DNA from: Prochlorococcus sp. AG-676-L21
Lineage (GTDB): Bacteria; Cyanobacteriota; Cyanobacteriia; PCC-6307; Cyanobiaceae
Direction: 5' to 3'
Assembly (NCBI GenBank): GCA_003210915.1
Contig: QCUA01000008.1
Coordinates: forward strand, 1 to 45,684
Length of the DNA: 45,684 bases
Shown here: one piece after another, positions 19,734-27,839 of the stretch
Position numbering within the stretch: the first letter of the stretch is position 1
How the letters are laid out: each line of letters opens with the position of its first letter
The notes under the pieces: model-generated
What the model was told of the DNA's origin: nothing
The model's database searches: none
What the model saw: the letters and a program-made list of their open reading frames with translations, nothing else
Program-made: the position numbers and the translations under genes

Positions 19734-20685
19734 TCTTAAAACTGAGAATCTTTTAATTAATAAAGAAGTTAATGAAAATCTAGAAAACATACTTAAGAGA
19801 AAAGCATTTTCCAACGGTTATATATTTTATGGTCCGGAAGGTATAGGAAAAAAACAAACCGCTATGAAATTTATTATGGAAATTTTTAATAAATATTCGT
19901 CTAATTCAAACATTGCAAAAAAAATCATAGATAAAAACCACCCTGATTTTTTATTAATTGAGCCTACCTATTTTTTTAAAGGTAATCTTATAAATCGTTC
20001 AGAAACTGAACCAAAAAATAATAATAAAGAAACAATAAGAATAGAGCAAATTAGAAATTTAAAGACTTTTCTAGGTCAAAAATCCATTGAATCAGGTGGG
20101 AAAATTGTATTAATTGATGATGCTCACCTTATGAATGAAGCAGCATCTAATTGTCTTTTAAAAACACTAGAAGAGCCCTCTAACGGTATATTTATTCTTT
20201 TAACTTCTAGCTTAAACTTACTTTTGGATACTATTATCTCAAGATGTCAACTTATAAGATTTAAAGCTTTTTCAAATAAAAAGCTTGAGATTTTCATAAG
20301 AAATAATTTGGATTCTACAGTTCTTGATATTTATAAAGAAATAGATTTACAATATTTTATTAATTCAGCAAATGGCTCTCCAGGAAAAATACTGAAAGAT
20401 ATAAAAATTTGGAACCAATTACCAAATGAAATTAAAGAAAACTTGAACTTTCCATTGAGTGATAATTTAGAAATACTAAAAATCACAAAGATAATATCTG
20501 AAGAACTAGATATTGATCAACAAATGTTTTTAATAAATTTTATACAACAAAAATGTTGGGCAAAAACTAAAAACAAAAACATTCTCAAAAAACTAGAAAA
20601 TTTGAAGGTTCATCTGAAAAGTTTTATACAACCACGACTAGCCTGGGAAGTAACTTTATTAAAAATAGCAATTGAAGATTTATAA
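19726..20685 (+). CDS. holB: DNA polymerase III delta' subunit (clamp loader)
   Basis: Clamp-loader subunit that helps load the beta sliding clamp. The AAA+ core shows [14 protein letters not shown] (about 35-47), [10 protein letters not shown] (about 69-78), [22 protein letters not shown] (about 127-148) and the sensor region [13 protein letters not shown]. The usual four-Cys zinc module of delta' is missing between the P-loop and NHPDFL. The overlap with tmk (8 bp) supports an operon. The 3' end is convergent with rpaA, 29 bp apart. Confidence 0.88.
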   Translation: MIDLKTENLLINKEVNENLENILKRKAFSNGYIFYGPEGIGKKQTAMKFIMEIFNKYSSNSNIAKKIIDKNHPDFLLIEPTYFFKGNLINRSETEPKNNNKETIRIEQIRNLKTFLGQKSIESGGKIVLIDDAHLMNEAASNCLLKTLEEPSNGIFILLTSSLNLLLDTIISRCQLIRFKAFSNKKLEIFIRNNLDSTVLDIYKEIDLQYFINSANGSPGKILKDIKIWNQLPNEIKENLNFPLSDNLEILKITKIISEELDIDQQMFLINFIQQKCWAKTKNKNILKKLENLKVHLKSFIQPRLAWEVTLLKIAIEDL

Positions 20686-20714
20686 AGTTAATAAACTCCT
20701 CATTTGATTAAGTT

Positions 20715-21470
20715 TTAATTTGTAGATTCCGCAAACTCTTGCATACCATTATCAACCTGAGCTCCCACAGGTAATTCAAGGCAGTATCCTGCTCCATAAA
20801 CAGTTTTTATATATTTTGGCTTGCGAGGGTCAGGTTCTAATTTTGTTCTTAAGTGTCTAACGTGAACTCTAATTGTCTCAATATCATCGTCAGGTTCATA
20901 ACCCCATACTTCTTTTAATATCAATGCTGGAGAAACTGTTTGACCATGTCTTTGTAGCAAACAGTGAAGTAGCTCAAATTCTAAATGAGTAAGTCTCACG
21001 GCAGATTCGAACCAAATAGCTTCAAATCTTTCCGGAACAAGAGTAAGAGGTCCATAGTTTAAAATTTCTTGTTGATTAGTTGAATTCAATTGTGCTCTAT
21101 TAGTTCTTCTTAATAAAGCTTTAATACGAACATATAATTCCTCTAAATCAAATGGTTTTGTGATGTAATCATCAGCACCTGAATTAAATCCAGTCACTTT
21201 ATCTTTAAGTCCACCCAAAGCTGTAATCATTAATATGGGAATATTTGAAGTCCTTTCATCTCTCCGCAGTCTTTGGCATAATGTCAAACCATCAACGCTA
21301 GGTAACATTAAATCTAGAAGAATTAAGTCAGGAGAATATTGAAGGGCTAAAGCCTGACCTTTAATACCATCTTCAGCTTTTTGAACATCAAAACCAGAAT
21401 GCTCAAGATGTCCAGATACTAATTCACGCATATCACGATCATCTTCTATCAATAGGATTGAAATTTTCAT
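20715..21470 (-). CDS. rpaA: OmpR-family response regulator RpaA
   Basis: Output regulator of the cyanobacterial circadian system, phosphorylated by SasA and CikA in Synechococcus. The 251-residue form starts [14 protein letters not shown], with Asp10/Asp11, phospho-acceptor Asp53, Thr83 and Lys105. The DNA-binding domain contains [23 protein letters not shown] and [22 protein letters not shown], which match RpaA as I recall it. An in-frame ATG at 21524 would add 18 residues without a receiver motif, so I chose 21470. A long untranslated upstream region with a palindrome (21554-21565) suggests regulated expression. Confidence 0.93.
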   Translation of the reverse strand: MKISILLIEDDRDMRELVSGHLEHSGFDVQKAEDGIKGQALALQYSPDLILLDLMLPSVDGLTLCQRLRRDERTSNIPILMITALGGLKDKVTGFNSGADDYITKPFDLEELYVRIKALLRRTNRAQLNSTNQQEILNYGPLTLVPERFEAIWFESAVRLTHLEFELLHCLLQRHGQTVSPALILKEVWGYEPDDDIETIRVHVRHLRTKLEPDPRKPKYIKTVYGAGYCLELPVGAQVDNGMQEFAESTN

Positions 21471-21894
21471 ATCTGACAGATTATTAACTGAAGTTAAGAT
21501 TTTGTATAACGATTCTCTCAACATTTTGCATTTATTGCAGACCTAATTTAAAGACTTATATAAGTTATTACAATAAAAAAACTAATTACTTCAATGGATT
21601 AGAAGGAAATATTGACTTAAAAGAAAATATAAATTTTATAAATTCTTTCGATTTGCTTAATATTTACTTAATAATTCAATATAAATCGACAAGCAACAGC
21701 AGTTAAATTTTAATCAAAATATTAATATTAAAATCTATGAAAGTAATAAATTAAGGTGATTATTATCATACCAATTGAAATCTTTTGTTTTTAAAATAAT
21801 TTTTTCTCGTAGAATAATATGTAAATTATTAGTGACTGAAAATCTTTTTTAGATCCTAATGGTTAACTTTATTATAAAAACAAACTTAATATTA
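21471..21894. other. Long non-coding divergent region upstream of rpaA
   Basis: About 420 bp between rpaA and the small phage-like gene with no convincing ORF; part of it (21471-21524) is open in the rpaA frame. It is very A+T rich. The palindrome ACTTATATAAGT lies at 21554-21565, about 85 bp before the chosen rpaA start, and is the best promoter or operator candidate. I see no tRNA, CRISPR or clear hairpin. A long 5' leader of rpaA or an unannotated small RNA is possible. Confidence 0.4.
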
Positions 21895-22254
21895 ATGAAA
21901 AAGAAATCTATTACTTACACCGATTTATCTAAAAAGCAGTTACAACATCTAAAAGAACTTTATATTCAAAAAAAAGTTGAATGCATGAGCCATAAAGAGT
22001 TAAAAGAATTTGTTTTAGAAATAATTAGCCATCAGATAAACGACACAATTGGAAAAGAGGAGGAAATGGAAGCATGGATGGAAATGTCTAAATTTTATGG
22101 CGATCAATTTGAGATTATAATCCTAGAAATCCAACAAAAATTTACAAACAACGAAAACTTACAAAATTTTGAAGAAGATTCAAAAGAGCATAGATTAGAG
22201 TTGCTTGAAAAAAATAATATCGAACAGAGTAAACAAGACATGTGGGATGATTAA
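21895..22254 (+). CDS. Small charged hypothetical protein, phage/picocyanobacteria type
   Basis: I do not recognise a function. From the ATG at 21895 the protein has 119 residues: a Lys-rich start, a helical segment KQLQHLKELYIQKKVE, CMSHKELKEFVLEIIS, then a very acidic C-terminus ending KQDMWDD. Short proteins with a similar KQLQHLKE-type head occur, as I recall, in both Prochlorococcus and its myoviruses. An ATG at 21859 would add 12 residues. It sits at the edge of the accessory segment next to tRNA-Asn, between two long non-coding stretches, which agrees with gain by transfer. Confidence 0.6.
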   Translation: MKKKSITYTDLSKKQLQHLKELYIQKKVECMSHKELKEFVLEIISHQINDTIGKEEEMEAWMEMSKFYGDQFEIIILEIQQKFTNNENLQNFEEDSKEHRLELLEKNNIEQSKQDMWDD

Positions 22255-22320
22255 TTATTTTGGGTTTATTTATTAAGCACCTATTTAAAGTTTTTCCCTT
22301 TAGTTAGTTGTATTTTCAAT

Positions 22321-22342
22321 AAAAAAGAGACCCGAAGATCTC
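22321..22342 (-). terminator. Minus-strand terminator with UUCG loop downstream of the tRNA-Asn 3' fragment
   Basis: Read on the minus strand: GAGATC, loop TTCG, GGTCTC, then six T. The stem pairs fully only on the minus strand (one U-G pair; the plus strand would have an A-C mismatch), so it terminates leftward transcription. No minus-strand gene precedes it except the tRNA 3' fragment at 22369-22379, whose edge is 27 bp away. The real tRNA has its own terminator 26 bp away. Confidence 0.65.
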
Positions 22343-22368
22343 AATACCTCTTATTTAGGAGAAATAAA

Positions 22369-22379
22369 CTCCCCGGGCG
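22369..22379 (-). repeat. Displaced 3' end of tRNA-Asn (att-like copy, distal)
   Basis: Eleven bases identical to the last 11 bases of the tRNA-Asn gene at 23403-23413, in the same orientation, with no other tRNA sequence attached. It is followed downstream (to the left) by its own terminator. An 11-bp GC-rich match is improbable by chance in this A+T-rich context. Confidence 0.6.
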
Positions 22380-22390
22380 AGAGAAGAAAC

Positions 22391-22404
22391 AGTCTTTAAA
22401 GACT
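22391..22404. repeat. 14-bp perfect palindrome AGTCTTTAAAGACT
   Basis: Self-complementary sequence 12 bp inside the displaced tRNA end. Just after it the 10-mer CTAGTTATGA (22403-22412) recurs at 23288-23297 near the other end of the segment. It could be a protein-binding site of the element; there is no T tail to make it a terminator. Confidence 0.35.
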
Positions 22405-22453
22405 AGTTATGAAGAGTTTTGAAGAAAAAAAGCAAGATATTAAAGAGAATAGG

Positions 22454-22469
22454 CACACATAAGGCACAC
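22454..22469 (+). repeat. 16-bp direct repeat, left copy (CACACATAAGGCACAC)
   Basis: Identical to 23261-23276. In this copy AGGCACACA is itself repeated in tandem at an 11-bp step (22451 and 22462), like arm-type sites of tyrosine recombinases. It lies about 75 bp inside the left boundary of the candidate element. Confidence 0.75.
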
Positions 22470-22636
22470 AAAAATCTATTGTTATCACTAAGTGGCATTA
22501 AAAAATGATTTCTTAAAATAAGGCTAAGGATATGACTAAATTATTACCTTCAGTATCGACTAAAAAGCACTTGTAAATAAGTTCACTTGTGATTGACAGT
22601 CGACCTAACATAGAGGTATTAGACCCTCTTTATTTT

Positions 22637-23194
22637 ATGGTTAAAGAGATAAGAAATAGAAACAATAAAGGCTTTTCCTTAATTGAATTAGTGATTGTTA
22701 TAGCAGTTTTATCAATACTTGGCGCTATAGCTATTCCTTATTTTGATTCATTAAGAAAAAAAGCAATGATAGCAGCAGTAAAAGAAAATATTACGAAAAT
22801 CGTGGAGGAATGTTTAATACAAAATACTTTAGTTAAACCGACCGAATATGGACTTCCTTATAAGACGGCATTTAGATGGAATAATACGAATACTTCCTTT
22901 AGTGATAATGGAGGAATTGATCTTGGAAGTCCAGGTTATCCTTATTACTTCCATGATTCAGGTTTTAACATTCCACTATCTTTGAATGGCAATTGTTTAA
23001 GTATTACTGCAAGGTCAGAATATTTTAAAAATACTACGATAGGAAAATTGCCACACTTTAATATAAATTTTAATGCGGGTACTATGCATTATGAAAAACT
23101 TTGTTTTGTTGATGATCCTGAAAGAACTTTTAATAATGGAACATGTGATACCCCCCGATGGATAAATGGAGAATCAAAAAGAGTAATGTGGTGA
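22637..23194 (+). CDS. Type IV pilin-like protein (prepilin N-terminal domain)
   Basis: Secreted or surface fibre-type protein processed by a prepilin peptidase. From the ATG at 22637 the protein has 185 residues with a short basic leader, the cleavage site Lys11-Gly12 | Phe13 (GFSLIE, Glu17), and the hydrophobic helix VIVIAVLSILGAIAIPYF. The C-terminal domain carries four Cys (in EECLIQ, GNCLSI, EKLCFVD and GTCDTP), suitable for disulfides. An upstream GTG at 22589 is open but would place 16 extra residues before the leader. No pilus assembly genes are nearby. It is the only intact gene inside the candidate element at tRNA-Asn. The function (DNA uptake, adhesion, phage receptor) is not visible. 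Confidence 0.8.
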   Translation: MVKEIRNRNNKGFSLIELVIVIAVLSILGAIAIPYFDSLRKKAMIAAVKENITKIVEECLIQNTLVKPTEYGLPYKTAFRWNNTNTSFSDNGGIDLGSPGYPYYFHDSGFNIPLSLNGNCLSITARSEYFKNTTIGKLPHFNINFNAGTMHYEKLCFVDDPERTFNNGTCDTPRWINGESKRVMW

Positions 23195-23207
23195 ATTTTA
23201 AAGTCAA

Positions 23208-23282
23208 ATGAAACGCTTACTACTCCCACTAATTGGAAGCACACAGTCCTGGTTAAAAGACACACATAAGGCACACGAATAG
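23208..23282 (+). pseudogene. Truncated signal-peptide-like ORF (24 aa)
   Basis: ATG ORF reading MKRLLLPLIGSTQSWLKD and ending at a TAG just after the right copy of the 16-bp repeat. The opening resembles signal peptides of small secreted Prochlorococcus proteins as I recall them, then breaks off into the repeat. It could be a remnant left by recombination, or simply chance. Confidence 0.2.
23261..23276 (+). repeat. 16-bp direct repeat, right copy (CACACATAAGGCACAC)
   Basis: Identical to 22454-22469 and in the same orientation, about 125 bp inside the tRNA-Asn boundary. The tandem AGGCACACA unit is degenerate here (AGACACACA then AGGCACACG). The two copies flank the pilin-like gene. Confidence 0.75.
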
Positions 23283-23351
23283 GGACCTAGTTATGATTAC
23301 TTGTAATGTCTTATGCATTGCCTTATTTCTTGAAAACCTTGTTGCAGACAC

Positions 23352-23376
23352 AAAAAAAGAGACTCAGAAAGTCTCT
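23352..23376 (-). terminator. Rho-independent terminator of tRNA-Asn
   Basis: On the minus strand: AGAGACT, loop TTCTG, AGTCTCT, then six T. The 7-bp stem is perfect, and the T run lies on the minus-strand side only. It begins 26 bp past the tRNA 3' end. Its stem sequence resembles the terminator at 22321-22342. Confidence 0.8.
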
Positions 23377-23402
23377 TGATTGTTCTTGAAGATTAATTGA
23401 AG

Positions 23403-23474
<72 letters not shown>

Positions 23475-23523
23475 ACATATAAAAATTTAACTCTTACATG
23501 TACCTTATGACAAGGGGTAAACC

Positions 23524-24207
23524 TTAATTATATTGAAAGTTAAATGGTTTCTGCCAATCTGATAAATTTCCATTCTTCATCTCTGCAACTGCATCTGCAT
23601 AACTTAATTCCTCTAAACGATGAGTAATCCATAAAGCAGTGAATGGGTTTCTTTTATTCTTTGTAAGGCCCTTAATTATTTCTAAAACTGCTAATTGACT
23701 AGAACTATCTAATAGCGCTGTGGGCTCATCCATAAGAATGAAATTCTTATCACTTATCAATGAAGATGCAATAGTTAAACGTTGTTTTTGACCGCCACTT
23801 AATGTATGAATCGACCTTTTATCAAATCCAGCTAATCCAACCTTGTTTAGAGCAATGTCAATTTTATTAGAAATATCTTTTCTACTTAAATTTTGATTAA
23901 TATTCAGAAGAAGTTCACTCCTACAGTTTGGCATTAATATTTGATGATCAGGATTCTGAAAAACCATCCCAATGTTCGCTAATTTATTTATGACTCCATT
24001 GCTTGGTTTTAGAAGTCCATTAATTAACTTAAGCAAGGTACTCTTTCCGCTTCCATTTTTACCAACAATCATCCATAACCCAGTTTTATTAATAGAAAAA
24101 TTACAATTATTTATTACATGCTCATTTTTTCCTGGCCATGAAAAACTCACATTTTTGAAAGTTACATTAGGTACTCCATTTTGCAAAGTATCCTCGATCT
24201 CGATCAT
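23524..24207 (-). CDS. ABC transporter ATP-binding protein, ECF/CbiO type
   Basis: ATPase subunit resembling those of energy-coupling-factor importers for cobalt or vitamins. Walker A is VGKNGSGKST (about residues 48-57), the Q-loop is MVFQNPDHQ, the signature is LSGGQKQRL, and Walker B is FILMDEPTALLD; the switch His is in WITHRLEELS. The VFQNPDHQ block is typical of CbiO/EcfA. At 227 aa it is a single domain, and no membrane partner is near, so the transported substrate is unknown. It follows the UPF0367 gene on the same strand after 1 bp. Confidence 0.85.
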   Translation of the reverse strand: MIEIEDTLQNGVPNVTFKNVSFSWPGKNEHVINNCNFSINKTGLWMIVGKNGSGKSTLLKLINGLLKPSNGVINKLANIGMVFQNPDHQILMPNCRSELLLNINQNLSRKDISNKIDIALNKVGLAGFDKRSIHTLSGGQKQRLTIASSLISDKNFILMDEPTALLDSSSQLAVLEIIKGLTKNKRNPFTALWITHRLEELSYADAVAEMKNGNLSDWQKPFNFQYN

Positions 24208-24208
24208 T

Positions 24209-24478
24209 TTAAATATCTAGGGAAAATCCAGGTCTTTTTGATCCACCAGCAACTGCTGACTTTTCATATATCTGAACAGAAATAACTTCTTTAGCAAGAA
24301 CAGTTATCAATTTATCCTGAACTTTTTCACAACTTAATTCGATTAAAGAGGAGTTTTGGTTATCACTTTGCATAGAATCTTTGATTTCATCATAGATTCT
24401 TTTAATATCCTCATACTCTTTCCTCTGAATTGAAAGGGGGAAGGGGGAATATCTTAGACTTATTTCAAGAGAATACAT
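24209..24478 (-). CDS. UPF0367 family protein
   Basis: Uncharacterised small cyanobacterial protein. The 89 residues start MYSLEISLRYSPFPLSIQRKE and end with AVAGGSKRPGFSLDI, which resemble UPF0367 members as I recall them. No signal peptide or membrane segment is seen. It ends 1 bp before the ABC ATPase gene on the same strand, so the two are likely cotranscribed. The 156 bp between it and cysK hold promoters for both directions at most; I see no gene there. Confidence 0.75.
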   Translation of the reverse strand: MYSLEISLRYSPFPLSIQRKEYEDIKRIYDEIKDSMQSDNQNSSLIELSCEKVQDKLITVLAKEVISVQIYEKSAVAGGSKRPGFSLDI

Positions 24479-24634
24479 AAAAGAATTGTAAATTTTATAT
24501 TATAAACAAACTATAGAACAATCTTTTCTAAGAAGTTGTTTTGAAATTAAGTTCAATTTAGAATTTTTTTATAAAAGACATATAAATACATTTAAACTAA
24601 TAGTAAACAAATTTAATTTTGTAAAAATTTTTCC

Positions 24635-25603
24635 ATGGAAATAGCAGGTGATATTACTTCTTTAGTTGGCAACACACCATTAGTAAAATTAGATCGAATA
24701 AAAAAATACTGTAATTGTCATCCAGAAATAATAGCGAAACTTGAAAGTTTTAATCCATCAGCATCTGTCAAAGATCGTATCGCTTATTCGATGTTAAATT
24801 CAGCAGAAAAAGATGGTTTAATTTTACCAGGGAAAACAACATTAATTGAGGCAACAAGTGGAAATACTGGAATTGCTTTAGCAATGGTTGCAGCAGCTAA
24901 AGGTTATAGATTGATATTAACCATGCCAGATACTATGAGTATTGAGAGAAGGGCAATGCTAAGAGCATATGGGGCAGAATTACAACTCACTCCAGGCAAA
25001 GAAGGAATGAAAGGTGCTCTAGATTTAGCAAGTGAATTAGCTTCAAGTATTCCAAATAGCTTTCAGTTTAATCAGTTTGAAAATCTTGCAAATCCAGAAA
25101 TTCATGAAAGAACCACAGCTAAAGAAATTTGGGATCAATCTAATCAAACTATTGATGGATTAGTTACCGGAGTTGGGACTGGAGGAACCATAACTGGATG
25201 TTCTCGATTTCTAAAAAAAGTTAATCCAAATTGCAAAATATATGCAGTAGAGCCCGCAAAAAGCGCTGTAATTTCAGGAGAAAAAGCTGGTTCTCATTCT
25301 ATCCAGGGGATCGGTGCAGGCTTCGTTCCTAAGGTACTTGATACTCAATTAATAGATGAAATTTTCAAGATAGATGATGATGAAGCATTTTATTATGGGA
25401 GGTTATTAGCTCGATTAGAGGGCCTTTTATCAGGAATTAGTAGCGGAGCTGCTTTGGCAGCAACAATCAAAATAGGTCAAAGGGAAGAGCTTATTAATCA
25501 AAGATTAATAGTGATTCTTCCGAGTTTTGGTGAAAGATACTTATCTACAGCAATGTTTGAATCAAACACTGTAATTAAAGCTAGAGAAGACGGTTATCTA
25601 TAG
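24635..25603 (+). CDS. cysK: Cysteine synthase (O-acetylserine sulfhydrylase)
   Basis: PLP enzyme that makes cysteine from O-acetylserine and sulfide. The PLP Lys is Lys46 in PSASVKDR. The substrate loop is TSGNTG (74-79), and the phosphate-binding GTGGTITG is near residues 186-193. Length of 322 aa is normal. A J-domain gene follows after 16 bp. A TATAAAT-like -10 lies about 50 bp upstream (near 24581). It could act on related substrates, but the motifs fit CysK best. Confidence 0.94.
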   Translation: MEIAGDITSLVGNTPLVKLDRIKKYCNCHPEIIAKLESFNPSASVKDRIAYSMLNSAEKDGLILPGKTTLIEATSGNTGIALAMVAAAKGYRLILTMPDTMSIERRAMLRAYGAELQLTPGKEGMKGALDLASELASSIPNSFQFNQFENLANPEIHERTTAKEIWDQSNQTIDGLVTGVGTGGTITGCSRFLKKVNPNCKIYAVEPAKSAVISGEKAGSHSIQGIGAGFVPKVLDTQLIDEIFKIDDDEAFYYGRLLARLEGLLSGISSGAALAATIKIGQREELINQRLIVILPSFGERYLSTAMFESNTVIKAREDGYL

Positions 25604-25619
25604 GCAAGAGTATTTAGAT

Positions 25620-26297
25620 ATGATCAAAAATCTTTATAAAGAATTAGAGGTAAAAGAAAATGCAACTCAAGGTGAAATTAAATCTTCTTATCGTCGCTTA
25701 GTTAAACAACATCACCCCGATGCAGGAGGTGAAAAAGATAGGTTTCTTGCAATACAAGATGCATGGGAGACTCTTAATGATCCTTTTAAAAAAGAACAAT
25801 ATGATAAAACCCTATTTTCATTAAAACAATCATCTAATTTCAGAAATGAAAATTGGGAAGAGAAAGTTAATACAACAAAATATAGTTCTACAATAAAAGA
25901 TAATGAAGTTAAAAATTGGATTAAAAATATTTATAATCCTACCAATAGATTTATTACCCAAATAATCAAACCTTTGAGTCAAGAAATTAAAGAACTATCT
26001 GCTGATCCATATGATGAAGAATTGATGGATAATTTTTGCAGTTACATTAATGTTTCCCAAAGAAAAATTGAAAAAGTTTATAAGCTTTATAAGTCAATAT
26101 CTGTGCCTAATTCAATATCCTCTTTAGGTTTAGATCTTTATCATTGTTTTTCTCAAGTTAAAGATGCTTTATCGGAACTGGATAAGTACACACAAGGATA
26201 TGTAGATGATTATTTATTTGATGGAAAAGAAATGATGAAAGAAGCAAAAAGAATCCAATCAAAAATGGCTTATGATAAAAAATCTATAATTTCCTGA
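25620..26297 (+). CDS. J-domain (DnaJ-like) protein
   Basis: Hsp70 co-chaperone type protein. The J domain covers residues 2-64, with the HPD tripeptide at 32-34 (KQHHPDAGG) and AIQDAWETLNDPFKKEQYD. There is no Gly/Phe linker and no zinc finger, so it is a type III J protein. The remaining 160 residues look helical and are not recognised. It lies 16 bp after cysK, possibly cotranscribed, and is convergent with ndhO. Confidence 0.88.
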   Translation: MIKNLYKELEVKENATQGEIKSSYRRLVKQHHPDAGGEKDRFLAIQDAWETLNDPFKKEQYDKTLFSLKQSSNFRNENWEEKVNTTKYSSTIKDNEVKNWIKNIYNPTNRFITQIIKPLSQEIKELSADPYDEELMDNFCSYINVSQRKIEKVYKLYKSISVPNSISSLGLDLYHCFSQVKDALSELDKYTQGYVDDYLFDGKEMMKEAKRIQSKMAYDKKSIIS

Positions 26298-26301
26298 ATA
26301 A

Positions 26302-26544
26302 CTATTCTGAAACTATATATTCTTTAATTTGGTCTAATTTAAACCAAACATCTGGTACTGGACGACGCCACCTTACTTGAGCATATTCTTCTTTAATACT
26401 AAGAATTTCCCCAGGGCCTTCAAATATATAACTAGGTAAATCTTGATCACTAGCTAATGCTTCGACACTTTCATCATAAATACTTTTATCTATAAAGACT
26501 AAGCTTCCTTTCTTAAGGGGCTTCTTGGGTATCGACTCAGTCAT
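26302..26544 (-). CDS. ndhO: NAD(P)H-quinone oxidoreductase subunit O (NdhO)
   Basis: Small NDH-1 subunit specific to cyanobacteria and plants, placed near the ferredoxin-binding site. From the ATG at 26544 the protein has 80 residues: MTESIPKKPLKKGSLVFI, ALASDQDLPSYIFEGPGEIL and YAQVRWRRPVPDVWFKLDQI, all family hallmarks. The longer open frame to 26589 adds 15 residues not seen in the family. Convergent with the J-domain gene, 4 bp apart. Confidence 0.93.
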   Translation of the reverse strand: MTESIPKKPLKKGSLVFIDKSIYDESVEALASDQDLPSYIFEGPGEILSIKEEYAQVRWRRPVPDVWFKLDQIKEYIVSE

Positions 26545-26686
26545 GATGAGATTTATTAATTTATTTAGATTTCTAAATTTATTATACAAAAACTTTTTTC
26601 ATTAATTTTTTTTAAATTGATTACACCATAATAATTACAATCGATACAAAATTTAAATAGTCTAGATCTATTACATAATTAAAAAT

Positions 26687-27619
26687 ATGCGTCTGCTACT
26701 CCTTGGATGTACGGGTTTTGTGGGGAAAGAGTTAGTCCCAGCTTTACTCAAAGAAGGCCACGAACTTTGCATTATCAGTAGAAAAAATATTAATAATTTG
26801 AAGATAAATATTCCGCTAGATAAATTTAAATTTCTTAAAATAGATCTTTCAAAAAAACAAAATTGGAGCAATGAAAATCTATTAAGTAATTTAAAAGATT
26901 CTGATGGGATAATTAATTTAATAGGTGAACCAATAGCAGATAAAAAATGGACTGAAATTCAAAAAGAAGAGATAAAAAAAAGCAGGATTAATACAACTAA
27001 GTTTTTGATGGAAACCCTGAAAAAATCCAGAATCAATCCAAAAGTCATAGTAAATGGTTCGGCAATAGGTTTTTATGGGACAAGTTTAACTCAAGAGTTC
27101 AATGAAAATAGTCAGAGTGGTAACGATTTTTTAGCTAACCTTTGCAATAAATGGGAGGAAGTTGCGAACGGAAAACCATTTTTCTCAAGATTAGTAATTT
27201 TCAGAATCGGAATAGTCTTAGAAGCAGAAGGAGGTGCACTAGGAAAAATGCTTCCAGTATTTAAAATTGGACTGGGAGGTCCAATCGGAGATGGGAATCA
27301 ATGGATGAGTTGGATTCATAGAAGTGATTTATGTGGATTAATAATTAAAGCATTAGTAGATAAAAAATTTTCCGGGGTATATAACGCTGTTGCACCGGAG
27401 CCAGTATTAATGAAGTATTTCTCCAAAACTTTAGGTAGATGCCTCAAAAGACCAGATCTACTCCCAGTGCCAGGATCAATACTGAAATTATTATTAGGTG
27501 ATGGAGCAAAATTAGTACTAGAGGGCCAAAAAGTGATCAGTATTAAATTACAAGAAAAAATATATAAATTTAAATATCCTCTTCTTGAGAAAGCCATTTA
27601 CGCCTCCACCAAGAATTAA
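26687..27619 (+). CDS. TIGR01777-type NAD-dependent epimerase (YfcH/SDR39U1 family)
   Basis: Atypical short-chain dehydrogenase; in plants and cyanobacteria the family is sometimes linked to cell division or chloroplast function, but the substrate is unknown. The nucleotide fold is LLLGCTGFVGKELV (Gly7, Gly10, Gly13). NLIGEPIADKKWT and SAIGFYGT follow, and a GDGNQWMSWIHRSDLCGL stretch (near residues 204-221) is diagnostic. Length of 310 aa is normal. The last 50 bp overlap the 3' end of the convergent membrane-protein gene. Confidence 0.88.
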   Translation: MRLLLLGCTGFVGKELVPALLKEGHELCIISRKNINNLKINIPLDKFKFLKIDLSKKQNWSNENLLSNLKDSDGIINLIGEPIADKKWTEIQKEEIKKSRINTTKFLMETLKKSRINPKVIVNGSAIGFYGTSLTQEFNENSQSGNDFLANLCNKWEEVANGKPFFSRLVIFRIGIVLEAEGGALGKMLPVFKIGLGGPIGDGNQWMSWIHRSDLCGLIIKALVDKKFSGVYNAVAPEPVLMKYFSKTLGRCLKRPDLLPVPGSILKLLLGDGAKLVLEGQKVISIKLQEKIYKFKYPLLEKAIYASTKN

Positions 27620-27839
27620 TTCCATTAAATACCGCACTTACAATTAAAATAGTGATTAAAGGTGTGATGAGTGGATTCCAAAGATTCTGAAAAATATTAA
27701 GGAAAGTAAATACTCCATTAATTTGCATAATTACTGCAAAAATAAAAAATATTGCAAAAAAAATAACAACGAATAAATTTATCAATAAAAAATTATCAAT
27801 AATCACTTTCAACTTTGATTCAGATTTCTGCTTAGTCAT
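27570..27839 (-). CDS. Small two-helix membrane protein, unknown function
   Basis: Not recognised. The 89 residues have two hydrophobic segments (about residues 17-41 and 55-70), a Lys-rich N-terminus, and a C-terminal SWWRRKWLSQEEDI, which suggests both ends are cytoplasmic. It overlaps the start of the TIGR03492 gene by 4 bp, which argues for translational coupling and for a real gene. Its 3' 50 bp lie antisense within the end of the epimerase gene. Confidence 0.7.
   Translation of the reverse strand: MTKQKSESKLKVIIDNFLLINLFVVIFFAIFFIFAVIMQINGVFTFLNIFQNLWNPLITPLITILIVSAVFNGINSWWRRKWLSQEEDI

Noticed and set aside
22591..22605. Thirteen of 15 bases match the tRNA-Asn anticodon arm (23436-23450), as if a second tRNA fragment
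   Set aside because: Two mismatches, no flanking tRNA sequence, and the distance to the 3'-end fragment (about 210 bp) is wrong for one tRNA copy. Could be chance; kept out of the element boundaries.
22301..22640. Possible integrase remnant or regulatory RNA between the small protein gene and the pilin gene
   Set aside because: I translated this stretch in several frames and saw no recombinase motif, only short frames; the repeats and the terminator explain the visible structure.
23294..23380. 28-codon plus-strand ORF starting MITCNVLCIALFLENL
   Set aside because: It runs through the tRNA-Asn terminator hairpin and has no motif or conserved context, so it is probably chance.
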